Of a stretch of DNA of 64,000 nucleotides, positions 53,820-62,130 are shown one piece after another (the stretch's first letter is position 1; every line of letters begins with the position of its first letter). The stretch spans positions 372,001-436,000 of the forward strand of contig NZ_JAKNTW010000002.1 of the NCBI RefSeq assembly GCF_022213955.1, given 5' to 3'. The notes below the pieces were generated by a model. It saw only the letters and a list, made by a program, of their open reading frames with translations, ran no database searches and was not told where the DNA came from. The position numbers and the translations under genes are program-made. This stretch comes from Dolomitihabitans soli (GTDB lineage: Bacteria; Actinomycetota; Actinomycetes; Streptosporangiales; Streptosporangiaceae).

Positions 53820-54014
53820 CTTTGAAATTCTTCTCCAAAAAAGCTCTATCAGATTCAGTTCATCCCGACCGGCATACAGCCGTGTACGCGATAGCCCACA
53901 TATTCGCGAAACCACCGATGAGGTAGGTGGGAGCAGCTCTCCTCCGGTAGCCTTTGCCGGGCCTCCGCTCCATTTCACGGCGGGGCATCCGACACGAAAA
54001 GGAGTCGACAGTCC

Positions 54015-55484
54015 ATGACGCGTCTTCCGAAACGGAACCGCTTAGCGATCGGGTCCCGGGCCTTTCTCGCCGCCGGGGTCGTTCTGCTTCTCTCCGGCTG
54101 GTCCGCCCCCGCCCAGGCCGCGGAATCGCACAAGCCCGCAGACAAACTGGCCAAGCAGATGTCCAAGGCCGTAACCGGTGAGAGGGCCTGGCGCCACCTG
54201 GCAGCCATATCCAAGGCCACAATGGCCAACGGCGGGCACCGGGCCGACGGCTCACCCGGATACGAAAAGTCGGCGGAGTATCTGACCCGCAGGCTGACCG
54301 CCGCCGGCTATGAGGTCAAGCGGCAGGAGTTCTCCTTCCTCGATTACGCCATCTTCTCGGAGGCGGCGTCCGTCACGGCACCGGAGCCCCGGACGCTGAA
54401 GCCGATCATCGCCCGTTTCTCGATCTCCACTCCCGAGGGCGGGCTGACTGCCCCAGTCGTGGTGCCGTCGGGCAAGTCCACCGGCTGTACGGCGAGCGAC
54501 TACGCCGATACGGACGTCACAGGCAAGATCGTCCTGGTGGACGTCAACGACTGCTTCATCACGCAGAAACAGATCGTGGCGGCGGAGGTGGGCGCGGTCG
54601 CCGTGCTCATGAACGTCAACACCCCCAACCCGAACCTGAATCTGCGCTACCGCATGGTGCCGCCGGAGGACGCTCGGATCCCGATCGCGACGCTGAACCG
54701 GGGCGAGGCCGAACAGCTGAAAGCGGACATCGCCGAGGGGCCTGTCACCGTCAACGTCGATCTGCGTGGCGAGAACAAGATGACCGAGACCTACAACCTG
54801 CTGGCCGACACCCCGACGGGCCGTGCGGACAACACTGTGGTCATGGGCGCCCACATCGACAGCGTGGACACCACTCCCGGCTTGAACGACAACGCGGCCG
54901 CCTCCGCGATGCTGCTGGAGACGGCGGTCCAGATGGCCCCGCACTGGAAGCAGGTCAAGAATCGGGTGCGGTTCGCGTGGTGGGCCGCGGAAGAGAAGGG
55001 AATCTCCGGATCCCAGTACTACGTCAACCAGTTGAGCGAGGAGGAGCGGCGCGGGACCGCCCTCTATCTCAACCTGGAGATGATCGGCTCCCCGAACTTC
55101 CTGCGGCAGGTCTACAACGGTCAGACCCCGACCGGCCCCGGCCCGGCGGGATCGGATCGGATCTCCCAGCTCATCAGTGGCTACTTCGCCGAGCAGAGGC
55201 TGCCGACCGTAGGACTGGTGCTCGACGGCCGGTCCGACCACTCACCCTTCATCGTCGCCGGCATCCCGGCGGGCGGAGTCAACGCCGGCTCCGACGCGAT
55301 CAAGACTCCTGAGATGGCCGCGCTGTTCGGCGGTACGGCGGGCGAGATGCTCGACCCCTGCTACCACCAGGCATGCGACACGCTGTCCAACGTCAACAGA
55401 ACCATCTTCGAGCAGAACGGCCGGGCCATGGCCTGGGCAGCCGGCCGCTTCGCCGTTGACACCTCGGACGTCAACGGCAAGTAA
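54015..55484 (+). CDS. Secreted M28 zinc aminopeptidase with PA domain
   Basis: A 489-residue exopeptidase of the Streptomyces griseus aminopeptidase type: signal peptide to about residue 36 (AQAAES), a PA domain insert (VDVNDCFITQKQIVAAEVGAVAVL), then an M28 catalytic core. Zinc and catalytic residues are His in MGAHIDSV, Asp in GLNDNAAAS, Glu-Glu in WWAAEEKG, Glu in LNLEMIGS and His in DPCYHQACD. It removes N-terminal hydrophobic residues from peptides outside the cell. AAAGGAG lies upstream of ATG 54015. Followed by a clear terminator. Confidence 0.95.
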   Translation: MTRLPKRNRLAIGSRAFLAAGVVLLLSGWSAPAQAAESHKPADKLAKQMSKAVTGERAWRHLAAISKATMANGGHRADGSPGYEKSAEYLTRRLTAAGYEVKRQEFSFLDYAIFSEAASVTAPEPRTLKPIIARFSISTPEGGLTAPVVVPSGKSTGCTASDYADTDVTGKIVLVDVNDCFITQKQIVAAEVGAVAVLMNVNTPNPNLNLRYRMVPPEDARIPIATLNRGEAEQLKADIAEGPVTVNVDLRGENKMTETYNLLADTPTGRADNTVVMGAHIDSVDTTPGLNDNAAASAMLLETAVQMAPHWKQVKNRVRFAWWAAEEKGISGSQYYVNQLSEEERRGTALYLNLEMIGSPNFLRQVYNGQTPTGPGPAGSDRISQLISGYFAEQRLPTVGLVLDGRSDHSPFIVAGIPAGGVNAGSDAIKTPEMAALFGGTAGEMLDPCYHQACDTLSNVNRTIFEQNGRAMAWAAGRFAVDTSDVNGK

Positions 55485-55517
55485 GGGGCACGACAGCCAC
55501 GGCAACCGGAACCCAAC

Positions 55518-55547
55518 GATCCGCCCGCGCACAGGCACGGGCGGATC
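55518..55547. terminator. Hairpin terminator between convergent genes
   Basis: GATCCGCCCG (55518-55527) and CGGGCGGATC (55538-55547) form a perfect 10-bp stem with a 10-base loop, 33 bp after the aminopeptidase stop and 35 bp from the convergent MFS stop. It can act in both directions. Confidence 0.75.
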
Positions 55548-55582
55548 GGTGCGTACGCCCCCTGGCGTACTGAAAAGGGGCG

Positions 55583-56848
55583 TCAGCGGTCGTCCGCCGT
55601 CTCCGGGGCGGTCACACTGTCGAGTGCGGTTTCCTTCTTGGTCACGAAGCCCATCGTGCGCACCTCGCGTAACGCCAGCAGGCCGATACTGCTGGCGCCG
55701 ACCAGGACGGCCGCCACCACCAGAACGGCGGCGTTGCCGGTCACAACCGCGACCGGGGCGGCCAGGGCCAGGCCGAGCGGACGCGCCGCGAAGGAGAGCA
55801 GCGCGTCGTAGGAGTCGGCACGGGCGAGGGTGTGCGGCTCGAACCGCTGCTGCATCACGGTCTGCCACACGGTGTTCAGCACGCCCAGCCCCAGCATCGC
55901 CACGAAGTACGCGGCCGCGTTCACCGCGGTCGGCGCCGGCACCGCGAACGTGAGCAACGGCAGGGCGAAGACGAACCCGCCGACCGAGGTGGCGACCAAC
56001 GGGCGGGTGATCGGCAACCTGGGGGCCAGATAGGCGCCGAGCAGCATGCCGACCATGCCGCACTGGTAGGTGATGACCCAGGAGGCGTCACCCCCCAGTT
56101 CACGGACCGCGATGAGCGGCCCGAGCGTCATCAGGACGCCCGCGGTCAGGTTGGAGATGCCGTGCCCGACGAGGTTCGTCCAGAACCAACGGTGCGCACG
56201 GACCACCTGCCAGCCCTCGGCCAGGTCCTTCATGAAGGTGCTGTTGCCCGCCGGCCGCTCGTGCCGCGTCACCTTCAGGCCGCCCAGGGTGGTGGCGGCC
56301 ACGATGAACAGCGCCGCGGTGAGCACGAACGACCAGCCCACGCCGATGGTGACGACCAGGACTCCGACGATGCCGGGCCCGGCGACCAGCGCGATGCCCC
56401 GCGCCGTACCGAGGCGGCTGTTGGCGCGGAGCCGGGCCTCCGGGGGAACCACCGCGGTCACCAGCGGCGACACCGTGGGGGTGCCGATGGCGACGGCGGC
56501 GCCGGTGATGATCGAGAGGACACAGAGGTGAAGGATGTTGACGGTGCCGGTCAACAGCTCGATGCCGATGGCCAGTTGGGCCGCGCCGCGCACCAGGTCC
56601 GCGGCGAACGCCACCCGCTGGGGCGAGTGCCGGTCGGCCAGGACTCCTCCGACCGGCAGCAGTACCAACTGCGGGATCAGCTCGCAGGCGAGCACCAGCC
56701 CGAGGTCGGCCGCCGAACCGGTGGCGTGGATGACCGCCAGCGTCAATGCGGTGGGGATGAGACAGGTGGCCAGCACGGACAGGGTCCGTCCGGTCAGCAG
56801 GCGTCGGAACCCCGGGATAGGGGCGAGCGCGGTAGGGGCAAGGGCCAT
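55583..56848 (-). CDS. MFS exporter
   Basis: A 421-residue major facilitator with about 12 helices. Loop 2-3 reads GGVLADRHSPQRVAFAADLVR, the pattern of the EntS/MefA-like exporter group. It begins the leftward side of the NRPS-type locus (66 bp from the thioesterase stop, same strand) and may export its product or give resistance. Confidence 0.9.
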   Translation of the reverse strand: MALAPTALAPIPGFRRLLTGRTLSVLATCLIPTALTLAVIHATGSAADLGLVLACELIPQLVLLPVGGVLADRHSPQRVAFAADLVRGAAQLAIGIELLTGTVNILHLCVLSIITGAAVAIGTPTVSPLVTAVVPPEARLRANSRLGTARGIALVAGPGIVGVLVVTIGVGWSFVLTAALFIVAATTLGGLKVTRHERPAGNSTFMKDLAEGWQVVRAHRWFWTNLVGHGISNLTAGVLMTLGPLIAVRELGGDASWVITYQCGMVGMLLGAYLAPRLPITRPLVATSVGGFVFALPLLTFAVPAPTAVNAAAYFVAMLGLGVLNTVWQTVMQQRFEPHTLARADSYDALLSFAARPLGLALAAPVAVVTGNAAVLVVAAVLVGASSIGLLALREVRTMGFVTKKETALDSVTAPETADDR

Positions 56849-56914
56849 ATGGTCAGAGTCCGCCGTTCGAAGGGGAGTTGACGGTGGGAGATGGTGACGT
56901 GCTCACCCGAACAG

Positions 56915-57661
56915 CTAAGCGGAGCACAGCTGCCCCGTCAGTTGAGTGAGAAGTTCGGGGGGAGCGTTGAGGAACGCGTGGTGGCCGCCCTCCAGATTCA
57001 CCTCGGCGTACCGCCCGTCTGCCGCGTACGCGCGCCAGCCGCCCATCTGCTCCGGTCGGATCTCCTTGTCCTCGCTCCAGCCGATCACTCGCACATCGCA
57101 GGGCAGGGGGACCGGTTCGGCCAGATGGTAGAGCTGATTGGCGGTGATGTCCGCCCGTAGGACACGCAGACTCATCTGAATCATGTCGGGGTTGGGAGTA
57201 CCCCCCATCGACCTGGTCAACGCGGCCAGTTCGAGGGCCAGTTCGGAGTTGCTGAGCTGCAGGAAGCGTCCGAAGGGGCCATCGTGCGGAGCCACCTGGG
57301 AGGAGATGAACAGCGTGTCCGGGGTGGGCAGCCCGGTGCGTGCCAGGTGCAGTGCGGTGGCGAACCCGGGCAGGGCGCCGCCGCAGTGGCCGAAGAAGGC
57401 GAAGGGCCGGTCGAAGTGCGGCAGCAGCGCCTCGGCGACTTGCTCAGCCAGCTCTTCGTACGTGCCGTAGTGGGGCTCGCGGATGCGGTTCTCGCGGCCG
57501 GGTGGCTGCACGCGGCAGATCTCGACGTCGCCGACGTGATCGGGCCACTTGTTGTACATCGACGCGCCCAGACCGGAGTACGGGAAGCAGAAGAGCCTCG
57601 CCCTGCTGTCCTGCTTCGGGGGGCGCAGGAGCATCCGGGTCGGACGGCTGCCGGGGGGCAT
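56915..57661 (-). CDS. Type II thioesterase (NRPS/PKS editing)
   Basis: A 248-residue alpha/beta-hydrolase thioesterase with LFCFPYSGLGASMY, nucleophile Ser position occupied by Cys in GHCGGALPGF, and catalytic His in EGGHHAFL. External thioesterases usually have GHSMG; a Cys nucleophile is rarer and may alter the reaction. Candidate Asp in GWSEDKEI. ATG 57661 has GAGGTGG. It would release aminoacyl groups from the carrier protein of the nearby A-PCP proteins, either as editing or as product release. Confidence 0.9.
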   Translation of the reverse strand: MPPGSRPTRMLLRPPKQDSRARLFCFPYSGLGASMYNKWPDHVGDVEICRVQPPGRENRIREPHYGTYEELAEQVAEALLPHFDRPFAFFGHCGGALPGFATALHLARTGLPTPDTLFISSQVAPHDGPFGRFLQLSNSELALELAALTRSMGGTPNPDMIQMSLRVLRADITANQLYHLAEPVPLPCDVRVIGWSEDKEIRPEQMGGWRAYAADGRYAEVNLEGGHHAFLNAPPELLTQLTGQLCSA

Positions 57662-57717
57662 GGGCCACCTCGCTTTCTGGCGGGAGTGATTCGGGACATG
57701 GCGGACCGCGCGTGGTT

Positions 57718-59025
57718 TCAGACGGGCACCGGGCCGTCCGCCGTGACGGCTTCGACCAGGGTCGCTGCGGCGCCCTCGCGCAACCGTGCGGTGAGGGGCA
57801 TGCTCTTGATCCCCGCCACGAAGTTGGAGGTGAGGTGCTCGACGGGGCCGGCGGGAGCGAAGTCCTCGACGCTGGCGACGATCTCTTCGAACAGCAACCG
57901 CAGCGCGATACGCGCCAGAGGGGCCCCGATGCAGTAATGGGGCCCGAACCCGAAAGCCACATGGCGGTTCGGGGAGCGGGCCACGTCGAAGCGGAACGGG
58001 TCGGGGAAGACCTCCTCGTCGCGGTTGGCCGAGCCCAGCCAGGCCACCACCGCGTCCCCGGCCTTGAGCTCCTCGCCGCGCAGCGTGATGTCCTGGGTGA
58101 CGTACCGCATGAAGTGGTTCGCGGGCGAGGCCCAGCGCAACCCCTCCTCGACGGCGCTGTTCGTCAGCGAAGGATCGGCCAGCAGCCGCCGATGCTCCTG
58201 GGGGTGCTCCATCAGCGCGAGGACGGTGGCGGCGATCGCGTGCGGCGTGGTGACGTTGGCGCCCAGCAGAAGGCTGTAGCAGTTGTAGACGATCTCGTCG
58301 TGGCGCAGCCTTCTGCCGTCGGCCTCCATTTCCGTGAGGAAGCCGATCAGGTCGTCCTCGGCGAAGCCGTACCGGATCCGTCGCTTGACCTGGCCGGAGA
58401 AGTACGCGAACAGCTCGTGGTGGGCGGCGGCCAGGGTGCTCTCGCCGGCCGTCTCCCGGTACTCGGGGTCGCCCGGTGCGACGGCCATCGTGGTCAGCCG
58501 GGTGAGCCGGGGCCAATCGGCCTCGGGGAGCCCCATCAGCGTGCCGGTGAACGCCATCGGGAAGCCCGCGGAGGCCGCGGCCACGTCCCAGGTGCCTCCG
58601 TCCAGGAGCGGAGCGAGCATCCGGTGCACCACACGGCGGATCTGCGGCTGTCGGGACTTCAGGGCACGATGGGCGAGCACCTTGTTCAGTGGTTCGCGCA
58701 TCGCGGTGTGCACGGGTGGGTCGCTCGCCGCCATCATCTTGCCGCCGGCTGGATCCGTACCGCCCAGGATGGACAGCAGCGTGCCGCGGTTGGAGGTGAA
58801 CCGCGTGTGGTCGCGCAGGACATCGTTGACGTCGTGGTACTTGGTCACCGACCAGAACGACCGGCCGTCGGCGAGGGTCTGGCGGTGCACTGGGGCCCGT
58901 TCCCGCATAAGCGTCCAGATCGCGTGCGGGTCGCCGACGGCGTACAGCTCGGGGTCGAACAGATCCACCGCATCCAGATCGATGTCGGTGCCGGTGCCAC
59001 CTGGGTGGGGAGTGCTGATTCTCAT
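57718..59025 (-). CDS. Cytochrome P450, candidate aminoacyl-PCP hydroxylase
   Basis: A 435-residue P450 with heme-binding FGFGPHYCIGAPLAR and ExxR in AVEEGLRWA. The I helix reads LLLGANVTTPHAI, lacking the common acid-Thr pair at its usual place, as in some P450s acting on carrier-bound amino acids. It lies between the thioesterase gene and an A-PCP didomain gene, all leftward, an arrangement like NovH-NovI and NikP1-NikQ, where the P450 beta-hydroxylates a PCP-bound amino acid. Confidence 0.9.
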   Translation of the reverse strand: MRISTPHPGGTGTDIDLDAVDLFDPELYAVGDPHAIWTLMRERAPVHRQTLADGRSFWSVTKYHDVNDVLRDHTRFTSNRGTLLSILGGTDPAGGKMMAASDPPVHTAMREPLNKVLAHRALKSRQPQIRRVVHRMLAPLLDGGTWDVAAASAGFPMAFTGTLMGLPEADWPRLTRLTTMAVAPGDPEYRETAGESTLAAAHHELFAYFSGQVKRRIRYGFAEDDLIGFLTEMEADGRRLRHDEIVYNCYSLLLGANVTTPHAIAATVLALMEHPQEHRRLLADPSLTNSAVEEGLRWASPANHFMRYVTQDITLRGEELKAGDAVVAWLGSANRDEEVFPDPFRFDVARSPNRHVAFGFGPHYCIGAPLARIALRLLFEEIVASVEDFAPAGPVEHLTSNFVAGIKSMPLTARLREGAAATLVEAVTADGPVPV

Positions 59026-59053
59026 CGGTCTCGCTATCTCCTGTGGGAAGCCG

Positions 59054-60877
59054 TCACCCGGCCGACGGGCCTTCGCTCTCGCCCGCGGTCGTCAGCGTGC
59101 TGAGGTAGGCCGCCAGCTCGTCGATCGTCGGATGCTCGTAGAAGGCCACCGGAGGCATGTTCACGTCGTACTCGACGCTGATCTCACCGGTGATACGTGC
59201 CGCCATCAGGGAGTGGCCGCCGAGTTCGAAGAAGTCGTCGTCGACTCCGACCGGGGAGAACCCCATGAAGTCGGCCCAGAGTTCGGTGAGCCAGGTCTCC
59301 ACCTCGGTGGTCGGGGCGCGGTATTCGCTGCTCATCTCGGGACGTTCGGGCCTGGGCATCGCGGTGAGTACCGCCCGGTCCACCTTGCCGTTGGAGCTCA
59401 GCGGGAGCGCGTCGAGCCGGACGAAGAGAGCCGGGATCATGTAGGAGGGCAGGGTGCGCCCCAGGTCACGGCGCAACTCGGCGGTGGTGACGGTCTCTTC
59501 GCTGACGTAGTACGCCGTCAGACGGCGTTCCGTACCCGACGTCCGCTGCGGGACGACCGCGGCGTCGGCGATCTCGGGGTGCGCCCGCAGCGCGGCCTCG
59601 ATCTCGCCGGGCTCGATGCGGAAGCCACGGATCTTGACCTGCTCGTCGGCCCGGCCGTGGAACTCGAGCGTGCCGTCGGGGCGGCGGCTGGCGAGGTCGC
59701 CCGTGCGGTACATGCGGTCGCCCGGCACGTCGGAGAAGGGGTTCGGGATGAACCGCTCGGCGGTGAGCGCGGAGTTGTTCAGGTAGCCGTGGGCCAGGCC
59801 GAGCCCTGCCGCGTAGAGCTCGCCGACCTCTCCGTCCGCGACGGGCTCGTAGTCTCCGTCGAGAAGGTGCACGCTGGTGCCGCGGATGGACCGTCCGACC
59901 GGTACGGGGCCGTCCCCCACGGCGCCGGTGAAGGTGTGGCAGGCGGTGAAGGTGGTGTTCTCCGTCGGCCCGTACCCATTGGTCAAGATGGTCCGGGGCA
60001 GTTCACTCAGCGCGCGGTCGACATGCGCGGCGGAGAGTACGTCGCCGCCGGCCACCAGGTGACGCAGTCCCCGCAGGTTCTGGACGCCGGACTCGACTAT
60101 GGCGTGGAACAGGCCCGCGGTCAGCCAGGCGACGGTGATCCCGCTCTTCTGGACGAACGCGGCGAGGTCGGCCGGCGTGAGCTCGCCCGGGGGCGCCACG
60201 ACCAGACGGCAGCCGTTGAGCAACGCGCCCCAGATCTCCAGCGTGGAGGCGTCGAAGGCGATGGGCGCGAAGTGCAGAAAGACGTCGTCGGGCCGGATCG
60301 ACAGAAAGTCGGGGTCCTGCACCAGGCGGACGACGCCTTGATGGGGCACGCAAACGCCTTTTGGTTTTCCGGACGAACCCGAGGTGTATGCGATATAAGC
60401 AGTACTCATCGGCGACGTTTCCGCATACGGTGGCGTTGCGGAGGAGGTGGGCGCGGGGGCGACGTCGAGGACGAGCGTGGCGGCCGAGTGACCGAGCTGT
60501 TCGACATAGTCGGTTGTCGTGATGACCACCTTGGCGCCGGAATCCTCCAGGAGAGCGATGTGGCGTTCCCGGGGCTGTTTGGTGTCCAGCCCAAGGTAGT
60601 TTCCGCCGGACTTGAGAACGGCAAGCAGGGATACTATCAGACCCGCCGAGCGGTCCAAGCAGATTCCTACGGTATCCTCCGCACCTATCCCCGCTTCACG
60701 GAGTTTGCCGGCCAGGAGGCTCGACCGGGAATCCAGCTCGGCATAGGTGAGTTCCTCGTCGTGCGCGCTGATCGCCACGGCGTGGGGATCCGCGACCGCC
60801 CGCTGCGAAAACAAGGTGTGCACGGATGCTGTGATCGTAGCGTAGGTCGGTCTTTCCAATAAGGTTTCCGTCGACAT
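59054..60877 (-). CDS. NRPS adenylation-PCP didomain
   Basis: A 607-residue free-standing A-PCP. Adenylation motifs are AYIAYTSGSSGKPKG (A3), FDASTLEIWG (A4), NGYGPTENTTF (A5), YRTGDLASRRPDG (A7), and NGKVDR (A10). The PCP attachment Ser is in FFELGGHSLMA. There is no condensation domain. By eye the specificity residues read roughly D-A-L-W-L-A-G-T-F-K, a hydrophobic or aromatic-type pocket; I would not name the amino acid. It loads an amino acid for the P450 at 57718-59025. Confidence 0.95.
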   Translation of the reverse strand: MSTETLLERPTYATITASVHTLFSQRAVADPHAVAISAHDEELTYAELDSRSSLLAGKLREAGIGAEDTVGICLDRSAGLIVSLLAVLKSGGNYLGLDTKQPRERHIALLEDSGAKVVITTTDYVEQLGHSAATLVLDVAPAPTSSATPPYAETSPMSTAYIAYTSGSSGKPKGVCVPHQGVVRLVQDPDFLSIRPDDVFLHFAPIAFDASTLEIWGALLNGCRLVVAPPGELTPADLAAFVQKSGITVAWLTAGLFHAIVESGVQNLRGLRHLVAGGDVLSAAHVDRALSELPRTILTNGYGPTENTTFTACHTFTGAVGDGPVPVGRSIRGTSVHLLDGDYEPVADGEVGELYAAGLGLAHGYLNNSALTAERFIPNPFSDVPGDRMYRTGDLASRRPDGTLEFHGRADEQVKIRGFRIEPGEIEAALRAHPEIADAAVVPQRTSGTERRLTAYYVSEETVTTAELRRDLGRTLPSYMIPALFVRLDALPLSSNGKVDRAVLTAMPRPERPEMSSEYRAPTTEVETWLTELWADFMGFSPVGVDDDFFELGGHSLMAARITGEISVEYDVNMPPVAFYEHPTIDELAAYLSTLTTAGESEGPSAG

Positions 60878-60963
60878 TCTCCGTCCGTTCTGTGAGTTCT
60901 TGCCCGCCGCCCCGGAAATGATGGGCAGATGCTGGATCGATTACGCGAGGGAGGAGTGCCTGT

Positions 60964-61701
60964 TCAGGCCGCCGCGGTCAGCCCGCCGGGCACGGCGACC
61001 CAAACCGCCGACGCCTTGCCGACCACACGGCCCGATTCGTCGAAGAGGGCCGTGTCGACGACGGCGGTCCTGCCCTGCCTGCGCCGCAGGGCGCCCACCA
61101 CGACATAGGTATGCCCCAGGGCCGGCCGACGAGTGATCACCGCGGTCATCCGGCTGAGCACCATGGGCTCGGTACGCGGGTCGCCGGTCCACCCGCCAGG
61201 ACAGTCCAGCACGCTCCACACCAGCTCATCGGTTATGCGGCCGTCGGCGGACGCCTGGTCGTCCGTGGGCGTCCAGAGGCAGGCGACGGTGCCCTGACGT
61301 CCTTCCACCGGGCCGGGGGTGAGCGCGAGTCCGTCACCGGCGGCCCGTTCGTGGCCGCAGACGAAGCAGGTGGGAAAGGGATGACCGGTGAATCCCTGGA
61401 AAGCGTGCGAGGCCCGCTCGGCCTCGGCCGGGGAAACGACATCGACCACGGCCGGGTCACCCGCGGTTCTGACAACGGTGGCGATGAGCCGTCCATCCCG
61501 CCGGACCTGGGATCTGCGGGCGCCGTGATGAAATTCGAGTGGCACGCCAAGAGGTGGCGGCGACACCAGCGTCACCGCCGCTGCAGAGCCCTCGGAAGGC
61601 GCGACGAGGCCCGCGAACAGGCCACAAGCATAACCGCCCTGCGCGGAATCCGGTGGACCGTTATGACGGAAATCGATGACAGGGCTGACTCGATCTGACA
61701 C
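60964..61701 (-). CDS. Hotdog-fold thioesterase-like protein
   Basis: A 245-residue protein with a two-hotdog-like layout (acyl-CoA or acyl-carrier thioesterase type), including CFVCGHERAAGDGLALTPG, a signature of an actinomycete hotdog family, and ITDELVWSVLDCPGGW. GTG 61701 after GAAGGGG is preferred to a TTG at 61737. It is the first gene of the leftward half of the locus. It may free a carrier- or CoA-bound acid. Confidence 0.78.
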   Translation of the reverse strand: MSDRVSPVIDFRHNGPPDSAQGGYACGLFAGLVAPSEGSAAAVTLVSPPPLGVPLEFHHGARRSQVRRDGRLIATVVRTAGDPAVVDVVSPAEAERASHAFQGFTGHPFPTCFVCGHERAAGDGLALTPGPVEGRQGTVACLWTPTDDQASADGRITDELVWSVLDCPGGWTGDPRTEPMVLSRMTAVITRRPALGHTYVVVGALRRRQGRTAVVDTALFDESGRVVGKASAVWVAVPGGLTAAA

Positions 61702-61737
61702 GACGAACACAATCCCCTTCTCTGCATACCGCGACAA

Positions 61738-62130
61738 GGCCGGAAGGGGTCTCTTCCCGCCTTCGTGCCGCCGACTCCCCCGCGATTCGATCTTGTTGAG
61801 GAAAGGTTCGGCTCTGCAGGCTCATGCTCTCCGTTCCTTGATCAAACACCGGAGCCCAGCTCAATGCGCGCCGATCAACATCTTCTGACAATCAAGGTAA
61901 AAGGGGCGGCGCACGATGTTTTCTCCTTTCGTGCTCTACATGATTGAGACCCCTTTCGCTGGGGAAAGCGAATGCGCAGAATGTGATCACGAGTGCTGGC
62001 GTGAATCGGGTGGGCCGTGCTTTACTGCCCGACTGCAACGGCATTGGAGGGGCTGCTTTGGGGTCGTGACTCGACCCGGCTGTCATGCCCCACGTCATAC
62101 GTCGGTCAACAGGACAGTTAAGGAGCACTC
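61738..62130. other. Divergent promoter region
   Basis: About 390 bp between divergent operons, with lower GC than the flanks around 61880-62000. A short +strand frame (from 61916) has no ribosome site and unusual composition, so I do not call it a gene. No clear operator seen. Confidence 0.4.

Noticed and set aside
53499-53978. IS630-like transposase C-terminus (LNLIELFWRR)
   Set aside because: Only a short resemblance; no catalytic motif, terminal inverted repeats or target duplication seen.
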